NCBI RefSeq assembly: GCF_965208925.1
Contig: NZ_OZ242364.1
Coordinates: forward strand, 3,596,001 to 3,660,000
From: Poriferisodalis sp965208925
GTDB taxonomy: Bacteria > Actinomycetota > Acidimicrobiia > Acidimicrobiales > Poriferisodalaceae
Direction of reading: 5' to 3'
DNA length: 64,000 bases
Positions within the stretch are counted from its first letter, which is position 1. The number at the start of each line of letters is the position of its first letter. The position numbers were made by a program, and so were the translations under genes. Below, in pieces: positions 7,691 through 15,948 of this stretch. The notes beneath the pieces were generated by a model. That model made no database searches, had not been told where the DNA came from, and saw only the letters and a program-made list of their open reading frames with translations.

Positions 7691-9670
7691 CTAGGTCGGC
7701 GGTGGGTGGCTGGTCGGGTCGCCGTAGCCATGTCCGAGGTTGCCGGCTGCGGGTTCAAACTCGTCTTGTTGCCCGTTGCGGCGGGTCTCGGCCGGCGTCA
7801 AGAGCACGATGTCGTGTTCGGCGGCCACGGCGCCCGTGGACTTGGCTGGAGTGTCCGCTGTTTGGTCATCAGCCTCAGCCGCTGCCTTTTCTTGCTGTTT
7901 TCGGTGTTTGCGGGCTTGGCGAATGTTGTAGGCGCACACGGCTGCGGCCGAAGCGATGATGTGCGCGACGAGCCCGAACTTGACGCATGACTCGTCGTGG
8001 AGTCCGCTGGTGCGCCGCAGTTCCTTGTTCGCGTTCTCGACCTGGTTGCGTCGTCCGTAGCTGAGGAACCATGCGGCGGTCCCGTAGGGGGTGTCCTGGT
8101 ACTTGTCGAGCAGCTCGAGGCTGATGGTGACGTGCCCTTCGCAGCAGAGCTTCTTGCCTTTGGGCGTCGGAAGAAGCGGAGCGTCATGGCGGTTGTTGAA
8201 GTTCGCGGTGGCGGCGATCTTGGCTCGCTTGTCATGCACGGGGCATGTCATCCGTTTGCGTCCGTCGTCGTAGCTCTGGTTCTGCGTGTATCGGTAGTAC
8301 CTGTTGCGCTGCCTGTACCAGTCGGCAAGCGCTTCGCCTTTGAACTTGGCGGGAGGAGATCGCAGGCTCTGCGGCGTCCAGGGATGCAGAAACGTCCCGC
8401 AGTGGAACCGAATCTGGTGGGTTCTGTTGATCGTGACGACCCGGTCCCTGATCCGCTCCTCCTTGGTGTAGTCCGTGACCACGTCGATGCCCAGCGAGTG
8501 AAGTGCCCGATTGAAGGTGTCCGCCTTGTTGGTGTAGGCCCGGTCGGCGATCACATCACGGATCTGCGGTGCGATTCCGCGAGCCATTGCGGCGACTTCC
8601 AGACCGGCGACGGCCGGATTCGTTGCTGCTGGCTTGACGCTGACGCCCAGGATGAATGGCAGCACTTCGGGTCCGAGTTTGGCTTTGGCCCGGTCGCCTC
8701 GGAACGTGAAGTCGCGCACTGCAACTGCGAGGTGCAGGTCGTAGCCGAGGAAGAATCCTGCTTTGGACTTGCCCTTGGCGCTCTTGTGTCCGGGTCGCGC
8801 GTCGATGTCATAGCTGCGGATCAGCCGATAGTCGGGTCCGAAGTTCCCGATCTTCGTGCCGAACACGGCTTCTTCGGGCAGCAGTTCCTTGAGATCGGGT
8901 TCGTCGAGCCCGGATTCCAGAAGCGAGTCGAGACGATGCTCGACCAGCGGGTCGGGCGCCGCTTTGCGGAGCTTCTTGATGTCCTTGTCGCGGAGCCGTT
9001 TGCCGGCAGCGACATCGGGATGGGTTGACTTGTCCTTCTTGACGTCTCGTTCCTTGCGGAAGTCCCGCGATCTTGCGTTCGTTTCGTAGTCGGTGGAGTC
9101 GATGGCGATCGCAGTGATGTCGTCAACGAGTTCAGGCGGCACTGGGGCGAGCGCGAGGCATCCGGCGAACCAGTAGATGTCATAGTCCTTCCCGTCGACA
9201 GTGAAGCCCTTATCGAGGAGCCTCTCAAGCCGTTTGAGCTGTTTGCGAACGGTGTTGTAGGAGATCGGCTGCAGCATCCGGTCCGATGGCTGGACTCCGA
9301 GGCGCACCGCCGCATCGGCCGGCATGCCGGCGAGCGCTGAGCAGATGTCCGCGACGCTGTAGCTGCGGCCGCAGAGCGCGCCGAGCACGATGCCGACGAG
9401 CATTGCTCGGACGGTAAGTCTTGATGACGGCCCAGGTGTCGAAGCGAACGCCCTTTCGATCGGTGCGGCGATCCGGAAACGGTCGACTGCCGCTTCGGCG
9501 TCGCGGATGTCTTCGTGCGTCGGCTTGATCAAGCCGTTGGACGGGTCCGGATGGTCGTGCGGCAGTTCGGCTCGGATTTCGCGGCGCCAGCATTCGGCGA
9601 AGTCCAGAACACTGTGGTCCGCGTCGGCGATCTGACGTCGCCATGCGTCGAACGCGGCGAGGGCCATCAT
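7691..9670 (-). CDS. DDE transposase-like protein with an IS4-type YREK signature
   Basis: 659 residues. Three acidic blocks fit an RNase H-like DDE transposase: IAIDSTDYETNARSR (first D, near residue 190), VIADRAYTNK (second D) and GRRNQVENANKELRR (E). The last block reads Y-x2-R-x3-E-x6-R, which is the IS4-superfamily YREK motif with R for K. It is longer than most IS4 transposases because of an N-terminal region of about 180 residues of unknown function and a basic C-terminal tail rich in Q and A. The ATG at 9670 overlaps the stop of the upstream gene (ATGA), so the two are translated together. Clear terminal inverted repeats were not found, so element boundaries and activity are unknown. 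Confidence 0.75.
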   Translation of the reverse strand: MMALAAFDAWRRQIADADHSVLDFAECWRREIRAELPHDHPDPSNGLIKPTHEDIRDAEAAVDRFRIAAPIERAFASTPGPSSRLTVRAMLVGIVLGALCGRSYSVADICSALAGMPADAAVRLGVQPSDRMLQPISYNTVRKQLKRLERLLDKGFTVDGKDYDIYWFAGCLALAPVPPELVDDITAIAIDSTDYETNARSRDFRKERDVKKDKSTHPDVAAGKRLRDKDIKKLRKAAPDPLVEHRLDSLLESGLDEPDLKELLPEEAVFGTKIGNFGPDYRLIRSYDIDARPGHKSAKGKSKAGFFLGYDLHLAVAVRDFTFRGDRAKAKLGPEVLPFILGVSVKPAATNPAVAGLEVAAMARGIAPQIRDVIADRAYTNKADTFNRALHSLGIDVVTDYTKEERIRDRVVTINRTHQIRFHCGTFLHPWTPQSLRSPPAKFKGEALADWYRQRNRYYRYTQNQSYDDGRKRMTCPVHDKRAKIAATANFNNRHDAPLLPTPKGKKLCCEGHVTISLELLDKYQDTPYGTAAWFLSYGRRNQVENANKELRRTSGLHDESCVKFGLVAHIIASAAAVCAYNIRQARKHRKQQEKAAAEADDQTADTPAKSTGAVAAEHDIVLLTPAETRRNGQQDEFEPAAGNLGHGYGDPTSHPPPT

Positions 9671-11526
9671 GCGCTCAGCCCCTTGAGCACAGCTTCCTGC
9701 GCGTCCATGTCGCCCGCGACCTGTTCCAGCAGCCGATCGAGGGTGTCCTTGTGAAGAGGACCGCAGATCTTGCGCAGCACTCGCAGCGACACGTCCGCTC
9801 GCAGCAGATCAGCGATCCAGGTGGCTCGCGCACGGGGCAGCGACAGCGCCCCGACGCCTTGCACGGTGATCTGTCTCGCGGGATTCGAAGCGGTGCCGTA
9901 CACCGCAGATGGAATGAACCGTTGCCCGTCTGCGGACTCGACTGCTTTGCGGACCAGGTCCGTGTATGCGGCCCGAATCGGAACCAGTCGGGGGTTCGGC
10001 CCGGTCACCTGCACCATGAGCCGACGGCCGTCCACAGGGTGGATGTCGCCGGGGCCGAGCAGTTCCGCTTCGGTGCCTTTGAGCCCGGCGCCGCAGGTGA
10101 CGCCGACCAGAAACATGCGGGCCGCCGGGTTCGTGGGCCAGTCCAGCTCGGCGGCTTGGCGAAAGGCGTCCTGTTCCGCGTCGCTGTAGATCTGCTGGCC
10201 ATCGGAAGTCTTGAGCGGCGGCAGCGGTGACGGTGACACCAAGGGCGCCACGATTCTGCCGACGTGCAGCAGCCGTGACCGGATCGTGCGGACCGTGGAC
10301 CTCGCGAAGCCTTGGAGCTTTTTCTGAATTCGATAGTTGATGTTGTCTGGATGCAAGACGTGCTCGCTGTCGAGCGTGTCGTCGCGGCGGTAGATGAACA
10401 GCGTGTGCTCTGCAACCGTGCTCATGAAGACGCGAGCTGATTTGACGGATGTCGGTTGAGCGGCGAGCACCCAGGTGCGTACCGTCGGCAGGATCTTGGG
10501 CAGCATCCTCAGTTCGTCCTTCGACCATCCTTTGGGATGCCATGCAGCCACAGCCGATTCGATGGACTGGCTGTCTGCAGCGTCAGGGGCGAGGCGACCG
10601 CGACGATCCGGGTGTGCTGCCAGAACAGCTTCATGGTCCGGTTCCAGATGGCCGAGTTCGACGAAGGCATCCATCGCCGCGGCTACTCCGCGTCGGCGGC
10701 TGTTCGCCGCTGTCGGCGATTCGCGACTTGGCTGCCTGATGCCGACCGCTGGGGTGATGCGTCCTTCCCAGTAGCGAGTGACCAGATCTGCGTCGAACGT
10801 GTCTCTGAATTCGTCCCAGGAGCTCACAATGTGGCCGAATGCCCAACGCATGAACACTCGGGCTCGTCGCTCTCGGTCCGCAAGTGCTCCTGGCTGGTTG
10901 CGGTAGGTGGCGCGGATCGTGTCGATGACCTGCTGCAGCTCAGCCTCGGTGACCTGACTGCGGCTGGCGAGCGGACCCTTCAGGATCACCGGGTTGCGCG
11001 TCGCGTTCCCAGATGGGCCTGCAGCATTCGTTGTGGGCTGTCGGCGCACTAGGGCGTTGAGCAGCTGGTCGCGCTGCGTTTCGCTCATCAGCCCGGCGTC
11101 GAATGCCGCCTGAACGGTGGCACGCGCAGCGCTTCGCTTGTCCGACACTGTCTTCTTCGCCGGAGCGCGCTGCGGCTTGCCGAAGTGCCCGCTGACGTCT
11201 CGGTTGCACCATTCGGGCAGCGAGTCGGACGGCATTTCGTTCCATGAGACATAACCATCAAGACCCAAGCCGGCGCAGATTCGCTGAGCGCGGCCCAGGT
11301 AGGTCTTGCGGGATTCCTCCGAGTTCGAATAGCGAAGGCTCAGTTGCACCGCAATTTGATCAATTGTCGTCTCAAGCGTTGTAGACGGCCGCAGCGTTTC
11401 GTTTCCCGATCCGATTTCAAGCTCGCTGACAGACATCGTGTCTGTTTTGAAACGGATCGCGTCAGATCCGAGAGCTGCTGCGAGCCTGCTTTGATCGGAT
11501 ACGGCCGAGCCGTTGTCGGTGGACAT
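9667..11526 (-). CDS. Tyrosine-recombinase-like protein, apparently lacking catalytic residues
   Basis: 619 residues, start ATG 11526. The last 190 residues resemble the catalytic domain of phage-type integrases: ARMFLVGVTCGAGLKGTEAELL looks like box I and LSLPRARATWIADLLRADVSLRVL like box II. However, the box I arginine is lysine (about residue 483), the HxxR histidine is missing, the LGH histidine is replaced (ICGPLH), and no nucleophilic tyrosine follows in KDTLDRLLEQ. The N-terminal half (residues 60-350) could be SAM-like DNA-binding domains: SLRYSNSEESRKTYLGRAQ resembles an integrase core-binding start. A DNA-binding accessory or regulatory role to the coupled transposase is my inference. 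A strong promoter and an inverted repeat precede it. Confidence 0.6.
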   Translation of the reverse strand: MSTDNGSAVSDQSRLAAALGSDAIRFKTDTMSVSELEIGSGNETLRPSTTLETTIDQIAVQLSLRYSNSEESRKTYLGRAQRICAGLGLDGYVSWNEMPSDSLPEWCNRDVSGHFGKPQRAPAKKTVSDKRSAARATVQAAFDAGLMSETQRDQLLNALVRRQPTTNAAGPSGNATRNPVILKGPLASRSQVTEAELQQVIDTIRATYRNQPGALADRERRARVFMRWAFGHIVSSWDEFRDTFDADLVTRYWEGRITPAVGIRQPSRESPTAANSRRRGVAAAMDAFVELGHLEPDHEAVLAAHPDRRGRLAPDAADSQSIESAVAAWHPKGWSKDELRMLPKILPTVRTWVLAAQPTSVKSARVFMSTVAEHTLFIYRRDDTLDSEHVLHPDNINYRIQKKLQGFARSTVRTIRSRLLHVGRIVAPLVSPSPLPPLKTSDGQQIYSDAEQDAFRQAAELDWPTNPAARMFLVGVTCGAGLKGTEAELLGPGDIHPVDGRRLMVQVTGPNPRLVPIRAAYTDLVRKAVESADGQRFIPSAVYGTASNPARQITVQGVGALSLPRARATWIADLLRADVSLRVLRKICGPLHKDTLDRLLEQVAGDMDAQEAVLKGLSA

Positions 11527-11555
11527 AGTGAATGTTGTGTAGGTTGTTTGTCGTA

Positions 11556-11593
11556 TCTCAGATGAGCAACCCGCGAAGATTGCTCAAATGAGA
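11556..11593. promoter_or_regulatory. Recombinase-type inverted repeat (14-10-14) in the 5' leader of the recombinase-like gene
   Basis: TCTCAGATGAGCAA and TTGCTCAAATGAGA face each other across a 10-bp centre (11570-11579). The arms match at 12 of 14 positions, with perfect inner (TGAGCAA/TTGCTCA) and outer (TCTCA/TGAGA) parts. The geometry is like a loxP or dif core site, and it lies between the -10 element and the start codon of the recombinase-like gene, so binding there would also repress transcription. Confidence 0.5.
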
Positions 11594-11601
11594 GGCCCGT
11601 C

Positions 11602-11631
11602 ATTATAGTACATAATGATGAATTTTGCCAA
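11602..11631 (-). promoter_or_regulatory. Strong sigma70-type promoter of the recombinase/transposase operon
   Basis: On the minus strand, TTGGCA (11631-11626) is separated by 18 bases from a consensus TATAAT (11607-11602). This is the best consensus promoter I found in the window and sits about 75 bp before the ATG at 11526. The surrounding DNA is markedly AT-rich compared with the rest of the window. Confidence 0.65.
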
Positions 11632-12152
11632 GGGTTTCCGCGATAACTCTTGGCCATACTGACCGCAAACCACTGAATGGCGACACGAATATCGCTGTGA
11701 TCTGCACCTATGGCAGATACAGAGCAAAGCTCCATTGGGTTAATTCGACATCAATCCAGAGCAAATGGTGTACAAAATGTGCTTGCGCGTGCCTTGTTCG
11801 CTCTATTGGCATCGCATACAGTCAATGTCACAGAGTCGATGCGTGGTATTCGAGTTCCCGGCGCAATGCGGCCCTAGGGTTGCTTGTCGGCGGTATACTG
11901 GATGCAGTGAGTGTTGTGACTCCTTGAAACTCCGGCGATGCGTCTGCTCCGCGAAACTTTTGGCAGGCGCATCGCTGGGGTTTCGTCTTTCTCAGTGATC
12001 TACTGCTCAGCAAAATGGTTCGCATTTGGTCGGTGGGTTGTTGGGTTGATGAAGAAGCGAAAATGTGACAGTTTCGCTCCGAGGCACTGTCCCGATACGC
12101 CATCGAACCTAATTCCGACCCTGCGGCTGAAAATGTGTTCATACTCAGTCTC
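11632..12152. other. AT-richer intergenic region without a recognisable gene
   Basis: About 520 bp between the divergent recombinase-like gene and the next plus-strand gene. Short reading frames exist in several phases, but none has a protein-like composition or a recognisable family. The lower GC than the flanks suggests foreign DNA. Confidence 0.5.
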
Positions 12153-12995
12153 ATGAATGAAGAACACATTGTTGACGATGACGATTGTGGCTCGGAGCCC
12201 GAATGCGCGAGCGATTGTCCAGTCTGTGAGCAAGACAACCGGCGTACAGACTTGAGAAACATGCTCAGCTGGGTCGGTGATTACTGCTTGTTTCACCTCT
12301 TGACGCCGGCTTCGCGGCCGTTCAAAGTCGGTGATCTGTTCGATGCGATCAGCGCGTTCGGTCGTGATGCGTCCGCGAAGTCTGCGTATCGAGCTTTGGC
12401 CCTTGCGTTTTCATACGAGCTTTACCCACGTCGTTTCGGTGCTGAATCATTGCCGAGTCCGTATGCGCCACGGCTTGTGGGGTGCTCATCGAAAGGCGTG
12501 TGCAGCTACCCGATGGCGCTGGAAGACGTGCCCGCTGAGACTCTGGAAATCTGGGAAGAGTGCACCAGCATGAACCTGGAGGTGCTTCTGCATGCACGTC
12601 TCCATGACTTGTTGTGGATCAGACAACACGGGAACTTCGACCTGCATTGCTTCAGCGCTATTGGGAGTTACGGCGACTTCCCGCTGATGCGGCGCCTCGA
12701 TCCGTCTGACCGTGTCGACGGTGCGACACGCGCACTTGAGCTTTGCGTCGCCGGGAATCGAGAAGAAGACATTCCAAGAATACTCGACAGCATCGAGCAG
12801 CTAGCCGTTCAGCTGCTCTGCGCGAGACCGACGCACTTGGACGCGGCACAGCGTGCCTTGTCACTGCTCTCCCAACACGGACGTGACATCTCGGCAGTGA
12901 TGCGCGAGCTGCCGAAAGGCGCAGCTCGTCCCTTTCCCAATCCGTGTCCAGCATGCGCATCCGCGACGGAACCAGGACCGTGCAGCCACTGCTGA
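12153..12995 (+). CDS. Uncharacterised protein with an ARLHDLLW motif and a cysteine-rich tail
   Basis: 280 residues from ATG 12153; an alternative GTG at 12135 adds six residues. I do not recognise the family with confidence. The acidic N-terminus has CASDCPVCEQDN, and the C-terminus ends in PNPCPACASATEPGPCSHC, so two CxxC-type zinc ribbons are possible. The segment HARLHDLLWIRQHGN followed by an RALELCVAGNREEDIPRILDSIEQLAVQLL helix resembles the ARLADLLW-plus-helical-repeat region of DUF4209/DUF7380-type proteins, some of which occur in defence islands. That is a weak, motif-level resemblance. It lies between mobile-element genes and a WhiB gene. Confidence 0.55.
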   Translation: MNEEHIVDDDDCGSEPECASDCPVCEQDNRRTDLRNMLSWVGDYCLFHLLTPASRPFKVGDLFDAISAFGRDASAKSAYRALALAFSYELYPRRFGAESLPSPYAPRLVGCSSKGVCSYPMALEDVPAETLEIWEECTSMNLEVLLHARLHDLLWIRQHGNFDLHCFSAIGSYGDFPLMRRLDPSDRVDGATRALELCVAGNREEDIPRILDSIEQLAVQLLCARPTHLDAAQRALSLLSQHGRDISAVMRELPKGAARPFPNPCPACASATEPGPCSHC

Positions 12996-13112
12996 CAACC
13001 GGTGCCGCGCCGGTCCAGACCGACACCGCTCGAGATGCGCCGGTTGCGAACGGCGACCGCCAAGCGTCGGCGTCTGAAGCGGAACCCGAACGCCCGGGTG
13101 CTTCCGTGAGCC

Positions 13113-13469
13113 TCATGCGGCGGAATGGGTTTTGCTTGCGGTCAGCAGTGCGGTCGGTTCTGGTGGGATAGTGCTTTCTTGGGCTCTCGATGTGTCGAGC
13201 GGAGGTGGTTCTTTGGCGTCGCCGCGTTTACGCAGCTGTTTGCGTTGGTCGGCGTTGAGTCCGCCCCAGATTCCGAAGTCTTCTTCGTTGTCGAGCGCGA
13301 ATTGCAAACATTCGTCTTTGACTTCGCATCGGTTGCATATTGCGAGGGCGGCGTCGGGCGACTTGCCTGGTCCGATGAAGAAGATGTTCGTATCGACGTC
13401 TTTGCAGGCTGCGCTTGCCCGCCACGCTTCCCGGGACAGGGCGATCAGCTGGTTGAGAGTAGTTGCCAT
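13113..13469 (-). CDS. WhiB-family Fe-S transcription factor
   Basis: 118 residues. The four cluster cysteines are present: C22 in AACKD, then C45-x2-C48-x5-C54 in ICNRCEVKDEC. They are followed by the turn motif GIWGG and the basic NADQRKQLRKR. These proteins bind a [4Fe-4S] cluster and usually partner with the primary sigma factor to control development, redox responses or resistance; they occur only in Actinobacteria and their phages. The 30 bp upstream of the ATG are very AT-rich (13470-13500) and probably contain the promoter. The C-terminal 35 residues are low-complexity. Which Wbl subclass it belongs to, and whether it is mobile-element-borne, cannot be decided from the sequence alone. 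Confidence 0.9.
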   Translation of the reverse strand: MATTLNQLIALSREAWRASAACKDVDTNIFFIGPGKSPDAALAICNRCEVKDECLQFALDNEEDFGIWGGLNADQRKQLRKRGDAKEPPPLDTSRAQESTIPPEPTALLTASKTHSAA

Positions 13470-13632
13470 TCACATATATTGTCATATAATACTATTATTT
13501 GCTTTCGTGATGCGCCGGGAACTCAACATCCGCCACGGGACCGTCCCTGCGAGCCCCGAAGTTTCTCGACCCTGGGGGTGTCCGCCGAGGTTGGCTGCGG
13601 CGGCGCCTACGCGCCAACGAGAAATCTGATGC

Positions 13633-14337
13633 TCAGCGCTGGTCCAGCACGTCGGCGGCTGAGGCTTCGACCAGTTCAGCCATGACGCGAGCTGCTTCGG
13701 GGCCGTCGCCGTCGCGAATCGCTTCGGCCACGCGGCAATAAAGGCCGATTGGGTTCGCAGCACCACCGGTCACCGAATCGGTCATCCCCGGGCTTCCCAC
13801 GAGCGCTCCTCTGATGGTCTCTGCAAGGTGAGCGACAATTGGGTTGGCTGCAGCGCGGAAAACGGCCTGGCGCAAGGCCAGTTCAGTCTCGATGCGCTTG
13901 GGATCGTCGTCGGCGCACTCCGCCAGTGCCTCGCCCAGACGAACTATCTCCTCTGACTCTGCGTTGCTTCGCCGAAGCGCCGCCAGTCGCGCCGCGGCCG
14001 GCTCGATGATCAGACACGCCTCGGCGACGTGGTGCAGCGTCGTCGGCGCCGAGCGGGAGGCAGCGCTCCAGCGCAGAACATCGGGATCGGACATCGCCCA
14101 GGCAGCCGTGTCCGCCACGATGGTGCCGGCCTTGGGGCGAGCCTCGATCAGGCCCTTGTCGCGAAGAGAGCCGAATGCCTCCCGCAGCACATTGCGCGAG
14201 ACCCCCAGTTGCGCCGACAGGTCTTCCTGGTTGGCGAACCGGTGGCCGGGCGGATAGGTGCCGTCGACGATCCCGAGTCCGATGGCTTCGACTGTGCGTT
14301 CACGCAAACCGGAGCCGCTGCGAACGTCGATGTCCAT
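13633..14337 (-). CDS. GntR-family (FadR/FCD subfamily) transcriptional regulator
   Basis: 234 residues. An N-terminal winged helix-turn-helix (residues 8-75) has the GntR pattern: IVDGTYPPGHRFANQEDLSAQLGVSRNVLREAFGSLRDKGLI, ending in the wing ARPKAGTIV. The C-terminal all-helical FCD effector domain follows, with EACLIIEPAAARLAALRR and ELALRQAVFRAAANPIVAHLAETI, including the D/H-type metal-ligand region of the family (partly degenerate). Such regulators usually respond to organic or sugar acids and control an adjacent operon, but none is obvious here; the nearest genes are a WhiB protein and a small membrane protein. A GAAGGG Shine-Dalgarno-like sequence lies eight bases before ATG 14337. 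Confidence 0.85.
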   Translation of the reverse strand: MDIDVRSGSGLRERTVEAIGLGIVDGTYPPGHRFANQEDLSAQLGVSRNVLREAFGSLRDKGLIEARPKAGTIVADTAAWAMSDPDVLRWSAASRSAPTTLHHVAEACLIIEPAAARLAALRRSNAESEEIVRLGEALAECADDDPKRIETELALRQAVFRAAANPIVAHLAETIRGALVGSPGMTDSVTGGAANPIGLYCRVAEAIRDGDGPEAARVMAELVEASAADVLDQR

Positions 14338-14511
14338 CTGCGCATCCCTTCAGCCGTACACGAGCCACCGTGCAATTAATGTTCTGATACTACAAATGCG
14401 GCAACCGGGGCGAGTGCGGATGAACACACTCAGCCAGGCTTGTACGGGGGGGTTGACCGTCGTCACGATTCGCTGTGCATGATCCCGATCGAGGGAGCGG
14501 CTGGTCCCGTC

Positions 14512-15063
14512 CTATTTCGGGCGAGTCTTTGCCCATGCACCGAGGACATCCCATCCGTGGACGGTCCAGCCGTGACGGATGTGGTTGCCGTCGGCCAAAC
14601 ACCGAGTCGCCGTCGCTGTCCACGGCACGCCGAGGTTCGCGACGCGGTGATAGCGGCGCTCCCTGTAGAAGTACGCGTGCATGTTCTTGGCCGCGATCAG
14701 CAGCAGGAGCATCGTGCAGGATCCTGCTGCGGTTGCTGCTGCGATCTCTAGGGCATCGACGGCTGCGGAGGCGACCGAGCCAACGATTCCGGACCAGCTC
14801 GCAGTGCCTAGGTCTCGGAACGCGAAGAAGAGGACACTCGAGAACGCTGCCATGGCCGCCAGCAAGAACATGTAGGCATTCCGCACGATGCGGAACGGAA
14901 ACGTGTTGCAAATGACCACTCGGCAAGCGACCGGCTTGCATCGATGGCGGAAAGAATGCAGAAAATGCTCAAGCCGCTCGCTCGGCAACAGATTGATTTT
15001 CAGCGCGAAGCTCGCCGTCTCATACCTTCCGACACTTGGTGAACCTAGGTGAACCTGGTTCAT
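14512..15063 (-). CDS. Hypothetical membrane protein
   Basis: 183 residues with two likely transmembrane helices: AYMFLLAAMAAFSSVLFFAF (about residues 63-82) and a longer hydrophobic stretch ending in AAGSCTMLLLLIAAKN (about 108-127). The region after the second helix is basic and Trp/His-rich (MHAYFYRERRYHR, HGWTVHGWDVLG). No family recognised. The start ATG overlaps an almost perfect 9-bp direct repeat (GGTTCACCT/AGGTTCACC) and lacks a clear ribosome-binding site, so it is uncertain. Between it and the next minus-strand gene (15064-15233) I see nothing. Confidence 0.4.
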   Translation of the reverse strand: MNQVHLGSPSVGRYETASFALKINLLPSERLEHFLHSFRHRCKPVACRVVICNTFPFRIVRNAYMFLLAAMAAFSSVLFFAFRDLGTASWSGIVGSVASAAVDALEIAAATAAGSCTMLLLLIAAKNMHAYFYRERRYHRVANLGVPWTATATRCLADGNHIRHGWTVHGWDVLGAWAKTRPK

Positions 15064-15233
15064 TCAACGCATCCTGCGGGTTCCGGACTTCGAAGGATGG
15101 CGCTGCACAACATGCTTTCGGCGAACTGGACCGAGTCAGGCTCATGTGCAAGAGGTTGACGCGAGCAGCGCGCCCCGGTCGGGCAATGTCCAGCTGCTCG
15201 GGTATGCGTCCTATGTGTCGATAGTCAATAGCT

Positions 15234-15943
15234 TCAGCCGGGGAGAATCTGATAAGGCGATGCCTCCAACGGAGGAAGTCTCCGAATCGAGCTTTGCGGG
15301 CCGTCGGCACTTCCTGCTTGTTCAGGGTCCAGCGGCTCTTGACCATCCGACATACGAACAACAGTATCTGTCGATGGAGCGTCCGGGATGCCGAGTGCCT
15401 GGAGCAAAGCGTGTCTCAGCAGCCAGGACGCAGCTACGAGGCCGTCGTGGGCGCACAGCAGAGCGTCGGCGACCTCACCGCTCTCCGCATGAGCCTGTGA
15501 ATCCAGAAGGCTCACCAGCGCGGCGCGAAGGGCGTCGTCACCCAGGAGATCGAACCAACCCGCCAGCAAATCGACGAGCTGAACGCGAGCGTGTCGTGAA
15601 CTCGCACCACAGCGTGCGTGCTCGATCGCAGTTCGTCTGCTGAGACGCTCCAGTGCCGCCAGCGGCGCAGCTCCACCGTGCAGCCCTGCACCTGTGCCAC
15701 CTCGATTGTGGGCGACAACGGCACCGCGACCGTCTCAATGTCGGAATTTCGTATCGAATCCGGGAGCCTCGGATCAGCGGCCCACGCGTCGAGATCGAGA
15801 AGCTCTAAGTCGAACTGGTCGATCAGAGAGTCCGAGTCCACCTGGATACCCAAACGCCGTAGTCCGTCTGCGACGCCGCGATCGACCCGGGACGTTCCCG
15901 CTGGAGCGGTATCGGGTTTCGGCGCTTGACGGTCAGCGGTCAT
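15234..15943 (-). pseudogene. Gene following the PP2C-AbiEi gene, probably frameshifted near 15600
   Basis: A start ATG at 15943 lies five bases after the stop of the PP2C-AbiEi gene. Its frame reads sensibly for about 115 residues (DRGVADGLRRLGIQV, IETVAVPLSPTIEVAQVQG, VELRRWRHWSVSADELR), then becomes Ser/Trp-rich and stops at 15512. Around 15600 another minus frame takes over with protein-like sequence: VQLVDLLAGWFDLLGDDALR, then LVSLLDSQAHAESGEVADALLCAHDGLVAASWL, to a stop at 15234. I therefore propose one gene of roughly 235 residues broken by a frameshift. The family is not recognised, and no nucleotidyltransferase motif of AbiEii toxins is visible. The alternative is two small unrelated genes. 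Confidence 0.4.
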
Positions 15944-15948
15944 CGCAG

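Noticed and set aside
7443..11640. tmRNA 3' end as an attachment site for an integrated element extending over the transposase and recombinase-like genes
   Set aside because: A second copy of the tmRNA 3' end (attR) was not found in the window, and the recombinase-like protein appears catalytically dead.
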